A stretch of DNA of 64,000 nucleotides from Limnohabitans curvus (lineage in GTDB: Bacteria; Pseudomonadota; Gammaproteobacteria; Burkholderiales; Burkholderiaceae_C), in contig NZ_NESP01000001.1 in assembly GCF_003063475.1 (NCBI RefSeq), positions 2,232,001 to 2,296,000 on the forward strand, read 5' to 3'. Positions 30,075 through 38,344 of this stretch are shown piece by piece; position 1 is the stretch's first letter, and every line of letters starts with the position of its first letter. The notes under the pieces were generated by a model. That model saw only the letters and a list, made by a program, of their open reading frames with translations, searched no databases and had not been told where the DNA came from. A program made the translations under genes and the position numbers.

Positions 30075-31181
30075 TTGTCTATCGATTACAAATTGTTGCT
30101 CACGCAAATTCAGGCTCTAGGGCAAACACTGGGATTTTCGCAAATTGCGGTGGCCCCTTTGGACCTGTCTTCCGCCGAGCCGCATTTGCAACATTGGCTG
30201 GCCCAAAACTTCCACGGCAGCATGGACTATATGGCCCGTCACGGCCTCAAGCGCGCGCGTCCTGCCGAGCTGGTGCCGGGCACCTTGAGCGTGCTGACCG
30301 CCCGCATGAACTACCTGCCGCGCGACACCGCTGAGGGCTGGCAAGACGCCGAGTGGCAACGCTTGCGCAACCCTGCTGAGGCCGTGGTGTCGGTTTACGC
30401 CAGAGGGCGCGACTATCACAAGGTGCTGCGCAACCGGCTAGACACACTGGCTCAACAAATTGATACCTTGTTGATAGACACCTTAAAGCCCAATGGATTT
30501 GAATACCGAGCCTTCACTGATTCAGCCCCCGTGATGGAGGCTGAGCTGGCCACGCGCAGCGGCCAAGGCTGGCGCGGCAAACACAGCTTGGTGCTCAACC
30601 GCGAAGCAGGCTCCATGTTTTTCTTGGGCGAGATTTTTCTGAATGTAGCCTTGCCCGCATCCGAATCCACCAGCGCCCACTGCGGCCAGTGCACGGCGTG
30701 CATGGATGTGTGCCCCACGCAGGCCATCGTGGCCGAAGGCTTGGTGGATGCGCGTCGCTGCATTTCATATTTGACGATTGAGCACGAAGGCTCAATTGAT
30801 GTGGCGCTGCGCCCCTTGATGGGTAATCACATCTACGGCTGCGACGACTGCCAGCTGATTTGCCCTTGGAACAAGTTTGCGCAAGCGTCGAGCTTGCCCG
30901 ACTTTGATGTGCGTGCGGGCTTGGTGGGGCAGGGCATGGCGCGCTTGTTGGCTTGGACCGAAGCAGAGTTTTTGCGTTACACCGAGGGCAGTCCCATTCG
31001 TCGCATCGGTCACGTGCGCTGGTTGCGTAACCTAGCAGTGGCGGCGGGCAATGCGCTGCGGCAAGCGGACGATGCGACTTTGCGCCAAGCACTGCAAGTG
31101 CATCTCTCGCACAGCAGCGACGTGGTGCGTGAACATGTGCAGTGGGCGTTGGCGCAAAGCGATCGCCTTCGCGCGGTTTGA
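30075..31181 (+). CDS. queG: Epoxyqueuosine reductase QueG
   Basis: QueG reduces epoxyqueuosine to queuosine at position 34 of GUN tRNAs, using cobalamin and two [4Fe-4S] clusters. The 368-residue protein has both cluster motifs, CGQCTACMDVCP and CDDCQLICPW, and a cobalamin-binding N-terminal part. I choose TTG 30075 because AAAGG lies at 30064-30068; the open frame continues upstream to 29904 but over tsaE. Dependence on cobalamin links it loosely to the B12 uptake operon at 55-63 kb. Confidence 0.94.
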   Translation: MSIDYKLLLTQIQALGQTLGFSQIAVAPLDLSSAEPHLQHWLAQNFHGSMDYMARHGLKRARPAELVPGTLSVLTARMNYLPRDTAEGWQDAEWQRLRNPAEAVVSVYARGRDYHKVLRNRLDTLAQQIDTLLIDTLKPNGFEYRAFTDSAPVMEAELATRSGQGWRGKHSLVLNREAGSMFFLGEIFLNVALPASESTSAHCGQCTACMDVCPTQAIVAEGLVDARRCISYLTIEHEGSIDVALRPLMGNHIYGCDDCQLICPWNKFAQASSLPDFDVRAGLVGQGMARLLAWTEAEFLRYTEGSPIRRIGHVRWLRNLAVAAGNALRQADDATLRQALQVHLSHSSDVVREHVQWALAQSDRLRAV

Positions 31182-31184
31182 CTG

Positions 31185-32036
31185 TCAAGGATTACAAAAA
31201 TCACACCGACTTGGGTCTGCCAAACGATCCAAACTCAGATGCTTGTGATCTTCGTGTCCGCAAGTTGCACAGCACCAGATCTCACTGATGGGCAGGTGCG
31301 TTTTGTGCCCGCACGCGCTGCAAGGTAAACCTGCCGTTTGTTCTGTGATCCAGTAACCCGGGGTGTTGCATTGGGGGCATCTGGAGCGTAGTTTTTGAAT
31401 GAGGTTGTCGCACGCTTTGCGGATCACGCCCTGCCGGGTCGGATTGGCATGTGCACGCAGATCGTTTTCGACAAAGACCCTGCCCTGGATGGATTTTTGC
31501 TTAGCCCAGTCAAACGCTTGCAGCAAATCCGCTAGGTTGTCGATACCTTTGAGAATGTCTGGGTCGTCTTGGTTGTTTGGTCTCAAGACCAAGAGATGGT
31601 TGGGGAAATTTGCGGCGCTCGCAAAGGCCTCTAATTCATTTTTTGATTGGATGGTTTTGTGTAGGCTTTGGGCTGGACCATGTGCGATGCCGTGTACTTC
31701 AAGGCCTAAGTTTTGGTCTATCCACACCAGCACTTCGGTGTTCCAAGGGATAAAGCCACCGAATGGATCCATGCCAAACGAACCTTCGCTCGCTATGCCG
31801 ATCGTCGTCTGGGTGAGGCGCATGCCAATCAAGGCCTTTTGCCTTGCAGCTTCAATTTGTGAGCATGGCCTGCTTTGATCTCTTGTGAACGTGCCCAATA
31901 AGTCCGTGTCATAGCCGTCGGTGTGCACAAGTTCGCAGCCTAATGCGGTTTCAAGTGACCCCCTCAGAAGCGTTTGCTTGCCATGCTGCGTCAGAAAGGC
32001 AACTTTGTGATGTTTGTATAAATGGACAGCAGACAT
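31185..32036 (-). CDS. DUF6671 family protein with C-terminal zinc ribbons
   Basis: The 283-residue product matches a conserved family of unknown function that I recognise as DUF6671. The N-terminal two thirds contain TDLLGTFTR (residues 44-52), a basic EAARQKALIGM stretch and GIASEGSFGMDPF (80-92). These resemble, at low level, the loops of ITPase/YjjX-like pyrophosphatases; that is my inference. The C-terminus has four CxxC pairs (C220/C223, C239/C242, C256/C259, C278/C281), enough for two zinc sites. It ends 3 bp from the convergent queG stop. Codons are less biased than in the neighbours. Confidence 0.75.
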   Translation of the reverse strand: MSAVHLYKHHKVAFLTQHGKQTLLRGSLETALGCELVHTDGYDTDLLGTFTRDQSRPCSQIEAARQKALIGMRLTQTTIGIASEGSFGMDPFGGFIPWNTEVLVWIDQNLGLEVHGIAHGPAQSLHKTIQSKNELEAFASAANFPNHLLVLRPNNQDDPDILKGIDNLADLLQAFDWAKQKSIQGRVFVENDLRAHANPTRQGVIRKACDNLIQKLRSRCPQCNTPGYWITEQTAGLPCSACGHKTHLPISEIWCCATCGHEDHKHLSLDRLADPSRCDFCNP

Positions 32037-32048
32037 CTTCCAAACACC

Positions 32049-33029
32049 TCATGACAAAACCGCTTGTGCCAGCGACACATAAGCAGGGATGCCAAACAAA
32101 ATATTCAACGGAAACGTCACACCCAGACTCATGCCAAAGTACAACGAGGGGTTGGCTTCAGGCAGTGCGTACCGCAACACGGCTGGCACAGCAATGTATG
32201 AAGCGCTGGCAGCTAGGACCATCAACAACGCACCATCGCCCGGGTTGAGTTGCAGCGCATAAGACAGGCTCAAAGCCAGGCCCGCATGCACAACAGGCCC
32301 CAACACCGCGTAGGCAATCAAGAGGGGTGACTTGCCCTTGACTTGAGGCAAATTGCGTGCAGCCATCAAGCCCATGTCCAGTAAAAAGAAGGACAGCATG
32401 CCCTTGAATAAATCGCCTGAAAAGGGTTGCATGGCCGCCTTTCCCGACTCTCCCGTGATCAAGCCAACCACCATAGCCCCCAGCAGGAGCAGTTGTGCGC
32501 CATCTGTGAAGGATTCGTGCAAGACCTTGCCCACCGACATGCTGGGCTTGCCGCCAGCGACCAAGGCGTGTGCGCCGTTTGCTTTGAGTCGCAGTGAGTT
32601 GGCAAAGACAACGGCCATGATGATGGCTGGTGACTCCATCAAAGCCATGGCTGCTGCCATGTGGCCGCCATAGGGGATGTGCATGTTTTCTAGGTATTGC
32701 ACAGCAGTGACAAACGTCACAGCGCTGACAGACCCATACGTGGCGGCTACCGCCGCCGCATCAAAGCCGCCTATATAACGCTTGAGCATCCAATAGCCCA
32801 GCAAAGGAATGCAAATGGCAAGTGAAACAGCAGCCCCCAAACCCACCCCGACATCTGCTGTCAACCCCGAGTGTGAAAGCGCAAAGCCGCCCTTTAAGCC
32901 CAAAGCCATGAGCAGGTAGAGCGATAAAAAACGAGAAATAGCGGGTGGTATTTCTAAATTCGATTTAACGGCGCCTGCGAGCACACCGAAGATAAAAAAC
33001 AAGATAGCGGGGTCTAGAAGGTTCTGCAT
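32049..33029 (-). CDS. sbtA: Sodium-dependent bicarbonate transporter, SbtA family
   Basis: SbtA-type permeases import bicarbonate with sodium in cyanobacteria; homologues are scattered in other bacteria, where transport is usually unproven. The 326-residue product has about ten hydrophobic segments and the family pattern, including the GSVSAVTF and MALMESPAI repeats. AAAGGA 8 nt upstream fixes ATG 33029; the open frame extends far further but over the divergent regulator. No SbtB-like partner is next to it. The divergent LysR gene is its likely regulator. Confidence 0.88.
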   Translation of the reverse strand: MQNLLDPAILFFIFGVLAGAVKSNLEIPPAISRFLSLYLLMALGLKGGFALSHSGLTADVGVGLGAAVSLAICIPLLGYWMLKRYIGGFDAAAVAATYGSVSAVTFVTAVQYLENMHIPYGGHMAAAMALMESPAIIMAVVFANSLRLKANGAHALVAGGKPSMSVGKVLHESFTDGAQLLLLGAMVVGLITGESGKAAMQPFSGDLFKGMLSFFLLDMGLMAARNLPQVKGKSPLLIAYAVLGPVVHAGLALSLSYALQLNPGDGALLMVLAASASYIAVPAVLRYALPEANPSLYFGMSLGVTFPLNILFGIPAYVSLAQAVLS

Positions 33030-33091
33030 TTTTATTTCCTTTGACCGCATCGTAGGTTTCATGTGTTGTTTTGTAAAATCGATTCTTTGAT

Positions 33092-33104
33092 TTCTATATA
33101 TAGA
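33092..33104. promoter_or_regulatory. Palindrome in the sbtA-lysR intergenic region
   Basis: TCTATATATAGA (33093-33104) is a perfect 12-bp palindrome, and T33092 to A33104 fits the T-N11-A pattern of LysR-type sites. It ends 10 bp before the LysR start codon. This is a candidate autoregulatory operator, though an A/T-rich -10 region would look similar. Confidence 0.4.
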
Positions 33105-33113
33105 TAAAAGTCT

Positions 33114-34007
33114 ATGAATTTCACTTTCCGACAATTGCGACTTTTTCTGGCTTTGGCTGAAACCGGCAGCGTCAGCGCTGCCGCCAAAGCCATGCACGTC
33201 ACGCAGCCAACGGCGTCGATGCAGCTCAAAGAAATCAGTGCATCCGTTGGTTTGCCTTTGTATGAAGTGATTGGGAAGAAAATTTTTCTCACTGAAACGG
33301 GAAAGGCGCTGGCTGTCACTGCCCGCGACATCACGCAGTCGTTGGCGTCGTTTGAGCAACTCGCCCACGCAACCAAGGGCATCGCCAAAGGTCATTTGCG
33401 GATTGCGGTGGTGAGCACTGCGAAATATTTCATGCCCCGATTGATTGGGTCTTTTTGCAAGCGCTATCCCATGATTGATGTCTCGCTTGAAATCTTGAAC
33501 CGAGACGGCGTGCTGGGACGCTTGAGGCAAAACACAGACGACCTGTACATCATGTCGATGCCGCCTGACGATGTAGTGCTGATTGATGAGGTGTTGATGC
33601 CCAACCCGATTGTGGTGATCGCCGCCTCGGCAGACCCTTTGGCCAAACAACACAACGTCACCCTGAACGACTTGAGAAATCGTCGATTCATCTTGCGCGA
33701 GCCAGGGTCTGGCACACGCATGGCAGCTGATCAGCACTTTCGCAAAAAGAAATTTCGTGCAGATATTCGCTTAGCGCTTGGCAGCAACGAAGCGGTCAAA
33801 GAGTCGGTGGCTGGGGGTCTTGGGATTGGCGTGATTTCCCAATATGCGTTGCACGGTCATCAAAAGGAACATGGCGTTCGTGTGATCAACGTGGATGAGT
33901 TTCCTTTGAAATCATCTTGGCATTTGGTTCACTTGGCTGCCAAAAACCTGTCGCCTATTGCGCTTGCCTTCAAGGCGCATCTGATGCGAGAAATAAACGG
34001 CAAATGA
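33114..34007 (+). CDS. LysR family regulator, CbbR/CmpR-like
   Basis: The 297-residue protein has the N-terminal winged helix-turn-helix (FRQLRLFLALAETGSVSAAA then MHVTQPTASMQLKEI) and a periplasmic-binding-like effector domain from about residue 90. The sequence is of the type regulating carbon fixation and inorganic carbon uptake (CbbR, CmpR), whose effectors include 2-phosphoglycolate, RuBP or NADPH. Its divergent position, 84 bp from an SbtA-like transporter, supports such a role. No RuBisCO gene is in the window, so the pathway context is open. Confidence 0.85.
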   Translation: MNFTFRQLRLFLALAETGSVSAAAKAMHVTQPTASMQLKEISASVGLPLYEVIGKKIFLTETGKALAVTARDITQSLASFEQLAHATKGIAKGHLRIAVVSTAKYFMPRLIGSFCKRYPMIDVSLEILNRDGVLGRLRQNTDDLYIMSMPPDDVVLIDEVLMPNPIVVIAASADPLAKQHNVTLNDLRNRRFILREPGSGTRMAADQHFRKKKFRADIRLALGSNEAVKESVAGGLGIGVISQYALHGHQKEHGVRVINVDEFPLKSSWHLVHLAAKNLSPIALAFKAHLMREINGK

Positions 34008-34026
34008 ACCCCCATGGATCCAGGTG

Positions 34027-35166
34027 TCAGCGTGTGCTCGATTGAGAAAAGGCCAAAGCGCGATTTGCTTTGACCGCTTGGCCCAACTCAATCACCGCCA
34101 GTGCGTAGTAGCTGCTCCAGTTGTAGCGTGTCACCACATAGAAGTTGTCGGTGCCCGCCACATAGCTGGGGGGCTCATCGCCATTGAACAGCTCGACCAA
34201 CGCCAGCGAACCGTTGTGCTTTTGCGCTTGTTCGTCCAGCACCGCGCCTTTGGCGGTGAAGTTGCTCACGCTGAACGAGGGCAAGATGTCGGGGGCCAAC
34301 AAGGTGGGTTTGTCCAAACGTGCTTCATCAAAGCTCACGGGGTAGTGGGTGGGCATACCGGTTTGCCAGCCAAAGGCTTTGAAGTAATTGGCCACCGAGC
34401 CAATCGCGTCTACCGGGCTGTTGCGCAAATCAATGCGGCCATCGCCATCAAAGTCCACGGCAAATTTGGCCGCGCTGGAGGGCATGAACTGGGGCCAGCC
34501 CATGGCGCCCGCAAAGCTGCCGGTGATGCTGGCATCGCCTTGGTGGTGGGCTTGTGCCAAGAAGTAGCCTAGCTCTGATTTGAAAAATGCGTGGCGCTCA
34601 GCCGCGCGTGGGTGTGATGCAGGGAAGTTGAGGGTGAGCGTGGTCAGGGCATCGAGCACGCGGTAGTTGCCCATGTTTTGGCCGTAGAAGGTTTCTACAC
34701 CGATGATGCCCACAATCATTTCGGCAGGCACGCCATAGGTTTGCTCCGCACGGGCGAGGTCGCTTTGGTGGGTTTGCCAAAACTGGGTGCCCGCATCAAT
34801 GCGGCGGCTTTCAATGAAGCGCTCGCGATAGGCACGCCAGTTCTTGGCGGTGGGCACGGTGGGCGGCAGCACCATCTTGGGCACGCCCTTTAAAAACTGT
34901 GCTTTGCTGATTTGGTCGCGCACCCAAGCTTTGGGCAGTTTGTGCTGCTGGGCCAGCTCATCTGCCAGTGCGATGGCTTCTGTGGTTTTCCCGTAGACAG
35001 GGCCGCGCGTGGAGGCTTTGTGTGCGGCGGTTTTGTGAGCTTTCGCATGCGACTTGGCCACCGTGTCGCCTGCAAATGCAGCCATTAGCAACAACACGGC
35101 AGTGATTTGACGTAACGCAAGAGTTGGCTGCAAAGCCATATAAAACGGGGATGTATGTGTTTTCAC
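34027..35166 (-). CDS. mltB: Lytic murein transglycosylase B
   Basis: MltB cleaves peptidoglycan glycan strands to 1,6-anhydromuramyl products. The 379-residue protein begins with a hydrophobic export signal, about residues 12-34, without a lipobox cysteine, so it is probably soluble in the periplasm or membrane-anchored. The catalytic glutamate is E158 in IIGVETFYGQN. The conserved SFAGAMGWPQFMPSS and the acidic FDGDGRIDL loop are present. It is convergent with the LysR gene and divergent from the HDAC-like gene, with 70 bp between. Confidence 0.94.
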   Translation of the reverse strand: MKTHTSPFYMALQPTLALRQITAVLLLMAAFAGDTVAKSHAKAHKTAAHKASTRGPVYGKTTEAIALADELAQQHKLPKAWVRDQISKAQFLKGVPKMVLPPTVPTAKNWRAYRERFIESRRIDAGTQFWQTHQSDLARAEQTYGVPAEMIVGIIGVETFYGQNMGNYRVLDALTTLTLNFPASHPRAAERHAFFKSELGYFLAQAHHQGDASITGSFAGAMGWPQFMPSSAAKFAVDFDGDGRIDLRNSPVDAIGSVANYFKAFGWQTGMPTHYPVSFDEARLDKPTLLAPDILPSFSVSNFTAKGAVLDEQAQKHNGSLALVELFNGDEPPSYVAGTDNFYVVTRYNWSSYYALAVIELGQAVKANRALAFSQSSTR

Positions 35167-35236
35167 GCAGTGTTTGCAAGGGAAAAAGCAAGGTCACCAT
35201 GGTAAGCTGACTTGAAGAAGAACCGAGGCAGACGAG

Positions 35237-36190
35237 ATGAGTAAAACAGGCTATTACACGCATCCCCTGTGCATGAAGCACGAGATGGGTGAAGGGCATC
35301 CTGAGTGCCCAGAACGGCTCAGCGCCATCCAAGACCGCTTGCTCATCAGCGGCGTGGATCTAGGTCTTACGCAGATCGAAGCGCCCGAAGCCCCGTTGGC
35401 CGACATTGAGCTGGCGCACGACCGCATGTACATCGCGTCCTTGCGCGGTTTGTCTGATCAACTGGTGGAAGACATCGCCGCAGGCGGTCCTGCTTATGGG
35501 CACTTGGATTCAGACACCAACATCAACAGCTACACGTGGAAAGCAGCCTTGGCTTCTGCAGGCGCTGCGGTGGCAGCTACGGACGCGGTGATTGCCGGTG
35601 AACTGGCCAATGCGTTTTGCGCTATTCGCCCACCCGGTCACCACGCCACACGCAACAAAGCTGGCGGATTTTGTTTCTTCAACAACATCGCGATTGCCGC
35701 TAAGTACGCGCTAGAGCGCCACGGTTTGAAGCGGGTGGCGGTAGTGGACTTTGATGTGCACCACGGCAACGGCACCGAAGACATCTTGAGTGGCGATGAC
35801 CGTGTGCTGATGGTTAGCTTTTTTCAACATCCGTTCTACCCACACACGGGTACTGAACACCCGGCATCCAACATGCTCAACATTCCTGTGCCGGCCTACA
35901 CCAAAGGCATGGAAGTACGTGAGTTGATCGAGACCCATTGGGTGCCTCGTCTAGAGGAATTCAAACCCGAGATGATTTTCATCAGTGCCGGTTTTGACGC
36001 CCACCGCGAAGACGACATGGGGCAGATGGGGCTGGTTGAGCAAGACTACGCTTGGATCACCCACCGCTTGCGCGACATTGCGGCGCGTCATGCACAGGGG
36101 CGCATCGTGTCGTGCCTCGAAGGCGGCTACGATCTGAGTGCGCTGAGTCGCAGCGTGGAAGCGCATTTGCGCGTGTTGGCAGATATTTAA
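35237..36190 (+). CDS. Histone deacetylase-like amidohydrolase
   Basis: This zinc enzyme of the arginase/deacetylase fold probably removes acetyl groups from polyamines or protein lysines. The 317-residue protein has RPPGHHAT (the active-site histidine pair), VDFDVHHGNGT (zinc ligands Asp and His) and SAGFDAHREDD (the third ligand). The glycine-rich LEGGYDLSAL precedes the C-terminus. The substrate is not evident. The mechanosensitive channel gene starts 4 bp after the stop, so the two are cotranscribed. Confidence 0.92.
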   Translation: MSKTGYYTHPLCMKHEMGEGHPECPERLSAIQDRLLISGVDLGLTQIEAPEAPLADIELAHDRMYIASLRGLSDQLVEDIAAGGPAYGHLDSDTNINSYTWKAALASAGAAVAATDAVIAGELANAFCAIRPPGHHATRNKAGGFCFFNNIAIAAKYALERHGLKRVAVVDFDVHHGNGTEDILSGDDRVLMVSFFQHPFYPHTGTEHPASNMLNIPVPAYTKGMEVRELIETHWVPRLEEFKPEMIFISAGFDAHREDDMGQMGLVEQDYAWITHRLRDIAARHAQGRIVSCLEGGYDLSALSRSVEAHLRVLADI

Positions 36191-36193
36191 ACA

Positions 36194-37438
36194 ATGAACG
36201 ATTTACAAGAACTGTTGCTGGACTTGCAAAGTCCAGCGATTGCGTTAGAACTCGCCGGTTTGGCACTGTGTTTGGCTTTGGCTTGGGGTTTGAGCTGGGC
36301 TTTGGGGCGTGGCGCCACGGCGCGTGGGTCTATTTTGTTTGGCCGGCGTTTGGTGGATGGCGTGCTCTTTCCAGCACTGGCCTTAGTTTTCACCTATGAC
36401 TTGAAGCTGGTGCTCATGAAGATGCAGCGTGTGCCCGTGCTGAAGATGGCTTTGCCCGTGCTGATGTCGCTGGTGCTGATTCGCTTGATTGCGCGTGTCT
36501 TGGCTGCGGTGTTCCCCAATTCGCGGGGTGCGCGTATCTTGGAGCAAGTTGTGTCTTGGCTAGCTTGGGCGCTGGCCGTGCTGTGGATCACGGGTTGGTG
36601 GGGCCCGATGATGGAAGAGTTGGATGGCCTGCAATTCATGCTGGGTAAGACACGCATCAGCGTGTCGCATGTGCTGGAGGTTGTATTCACTTCGGGCTTT
36701 GTGTTGGTGCTGGCGCTTTGGCTGTCGGCCACGCTAGAGCAGCGCGTGCTCAACCGCGCGTTTGAAGATTTGTCCATGCGCAAGGTGGCAGCCAATGCCA
36801 TGCGCGTGCTGTTGTTGGTCATCGGCACTTTGTTTGCTTTGTCTTCGCTGGGCTTTGACTTGACAGCCTTGTCGGTGCTGGGCGGCGCCTTGGGTGTGGG
36901 TATTGGTTTTGGTTTGCAAAAGCTAGCCGCTAACTATGTGAGCGGCTTTGTCATCTTGCTGGAGCGCTCGCTGCGGATTGGCGACTTTGTGCGTGTGGAT
37001 GGCTTTGAAGGCCGCGTCACTGACATCAAGACCCGCTACACCTTGGTGCGTGCCAGCAATGGCAGTGAAGCGGTGGTGCCCAACGAGTTGCTGTTGACCC
37101 AACGTGTTGAGAACTTGTCGCTGGAAAGCCGTCACATGTTGCAGACCTGCACGTTTTGGGTTGGTCTGGAAAGTGACGTGGACCGCGTGCAAACGTTGTT
37201 GACCCAAGCAGCCTTGAGCGCTGAATGGGTTTTGTCGGTGCCTGCCCCTCAAGCCTTGCTGGGCGAGGTGGCCCCTCAAGGTTTGCGTTTCAACCTGAAT
37301 TTTTGGATGGAAGACCCTGTGAATGGCCAATCTTTGACGCGTTCGCGTGTCAACATCGCAGCGCTGAGCGCTTTGCGGGCGGCTGGTGTGGTGTTGGTGC
37401 ATTCGCCGCAAGAGGTGGTGCTGCGCCATCCGGCTTAA
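36194..37438 (+). CDS. MscS family mechanosensitive ion channel
   Basis: The product is a small-conductance mechanosensitive channel that opens under membrane tension to release solutes. The 414-residue protein has about six hydrophobic segments. The last is the pore helix with GGALGVGIGFGLQKLAANYV, followed by the beta domain (RIGDFVRVDGFEGRVTDIKT) and a C-terminal cytoplasmic region. It is longer than enterobacterial MscS because of extra N-terminal membrane helices. It follows the HDAC-like gene by 4 bp. Confidence 0.93.
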   Translation: MNDLQELLLDLQSPAIALELAGLALCLALAWGLSWALGRGATARGSILFGRRLVDGVLFPALALVFTYDLKLVLMKMQRVPVLKMALPVLMSLVLIRLIARVLAAVFPNSRGARILEQVVSWLAWALAVLWITGWWGPMMEELDGLQFMLGKTRISVSHVLEVVFTSGFVLVLALWLSATLEQRVLNRAFEDLSMRKVAANAMRVLLLVIGTLFALSSLGFDLTALSVLGGALGVGIGFGLQKLAANYVSGFVILLERSLRIGDFVRVDGFEGRVTDIKTRYTLVRASNGSEAVVPNELLLTQRVENLSLESRHMLQTCTFWVGLESDVDRVQTLLTQAALSAEWVLSVPAPQALLGEVAPQGLRFNLNFWMEDPVNGQSLTRSRVNIAALSALRAAGVVLVHSPQEVVLRHPA

Positions 37439-37500
37439 GTTTTTCCTAGGGACTTCCCTAGAAAAGCACGGTCGTTCGATGAAAAAGCGTCTTTGATCTC

Positions 37501-37525
37501 TACAATGTTACGTTTACGTAAACGT
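37501..37525 (+). promoter_or_regulatory. etfBA promoter with 16-bp perfect palindrome
   Basis: TACAAT (37501-37506) is a good -10 box. Four bases later comes ACGTTTACGTAAACGT (37510-37525), a perfect palindrome covering the predicted start point. The -35 region is poor. A site here would act as a repressor operator. The ACGT-centred palindrome resembles sites of MerR-family LiuR regulators of acyl-CoA catabolism; this assignment is inference. Confidence 0.55.
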
Positions 37526-37558
37526 CAATCTGTTTAATTTAAATATTGGAGCTTTTGC

Positions 37559-38308
37559 ATGAAAGTTTTGGTCGCTGTCAAACGCGTGGTGGACTACAAC
37601 GTCAAGGTCCGCGTGAAGTCGGACAACTCGGGCGTTGACATTGCAAACGTCAAGATGAGCATGAACCCGTTTGATGAGATCGCGGTGGAAGAAGCCGTGC
37701 GCCTCAAAGAAAAGGGCGTGGTCACGGAAGTCATCGCGGTGTCTTGTGGCGTCGCGCAGTGCCAAGAAACCTTGCGCACCGCGATGGCGATTGGCGCAGA
37801 CCGTGGCATCTTGGTCGAGACCGCTGAAGAGCTGCAACCCTTGGCCGTGGCCAAGCTCCTCAAAGCCTTGGTGGACAAAGAGCAACCTGGTTTGGTGATT
37901 CTGGGTAAGCAAGCGATTGACGATGATTGCAACCAAACCGGCCAAATGTTGGCGGCCTTGGCTGACATGCCTCAAGCCACCTTCGCTTCCAAGGTTGAAC
38001 TGACAGCCGACAAAGCCAGCGTGACCCGCGAAGTGGACGGCGGTTTGGAAACCATTTCTATCAGCCTGCCTGCGGTCATCACGACCGACTTGCGTTTGAA
38101 CGAGCCTCGCTACGTGACCTTGCCCAACATCATGAAGGCCAAGAAAAAGCAACTCGATGTGTTCAAGCCTGAAGACTTGGGCGTTGACGTGAGCCCCCGC
38201 ATCAAGACCCTCAAAGTGGTCGAGCCTGCCAAGCGCAGCGCGGGCATCAAGGTGCCAGATGTGGCCACTTTGGTGGACAAGCTCAAGAACGTGGCAAAAG
38301 TTATTTAA
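37559..38308 (+). CDS. etfB: Electron transfer flavoprotein subunit beta
   Basis: EtfB pairs with EtfA to accept electrons from acyl-CoA dehydrogenases and pass them to ETF-quinone oxidoreductase; this subunit binds AMP. The 249-residue protein begins [19 protein letters not shown] and has the conserved [17 protein letters not shown] and the [17 protein letters not shown] segment near residue 135. TGGAG at 37547-37551 precedes the ATG. etfA follows after 36 bp. The upstream region has a palindromic operator candidate. Confidence 0.97.
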   Translation: MKVLVAVKRVVDYNVKVRVKSDNSGVDIANVKMSMNPFDEIAVEEAVRLKEKGVVTEVIAVSCGVAQCQETLRTAMAIGADRGILVETAEELQPLAVAKLLKALVDKEQPGLVILGKQAIDDDCNQTGQMLAALADMPQATFASKVELTADKASVTREVDGGLETISISLPAVITTDLRLNEPRYVTLPNIMKAKKKQLDVFKPEDLGVDVSPRIKTLKVVEPAKRSAGIKVPDVATLVDKLKNVAKVI

Positions 38309-38344
38309 GCCCGTCATCTCAACGAATACGCAGGAGAAACACAC

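Noticed and set aside
33030..33737. N-terminal extension of the SbtA-like frame up to 33737
   Set aside because: The extra 236 residues lie opposite the LysR gene, and a good ribosome binding site fixes the start at 33029.
34598..34893. Short plus- and minus-strand frames within mltB
   Set aside because: Shadow frames without start signals inside a well-supported gene.
37446..37461. CTAGGGA-CT-TCCCTAG inverted repeat after the mscS gene
   Set aside because: The loop is too small and no T tract follows, so I do not call it a terminator; it may be a chance repeat.
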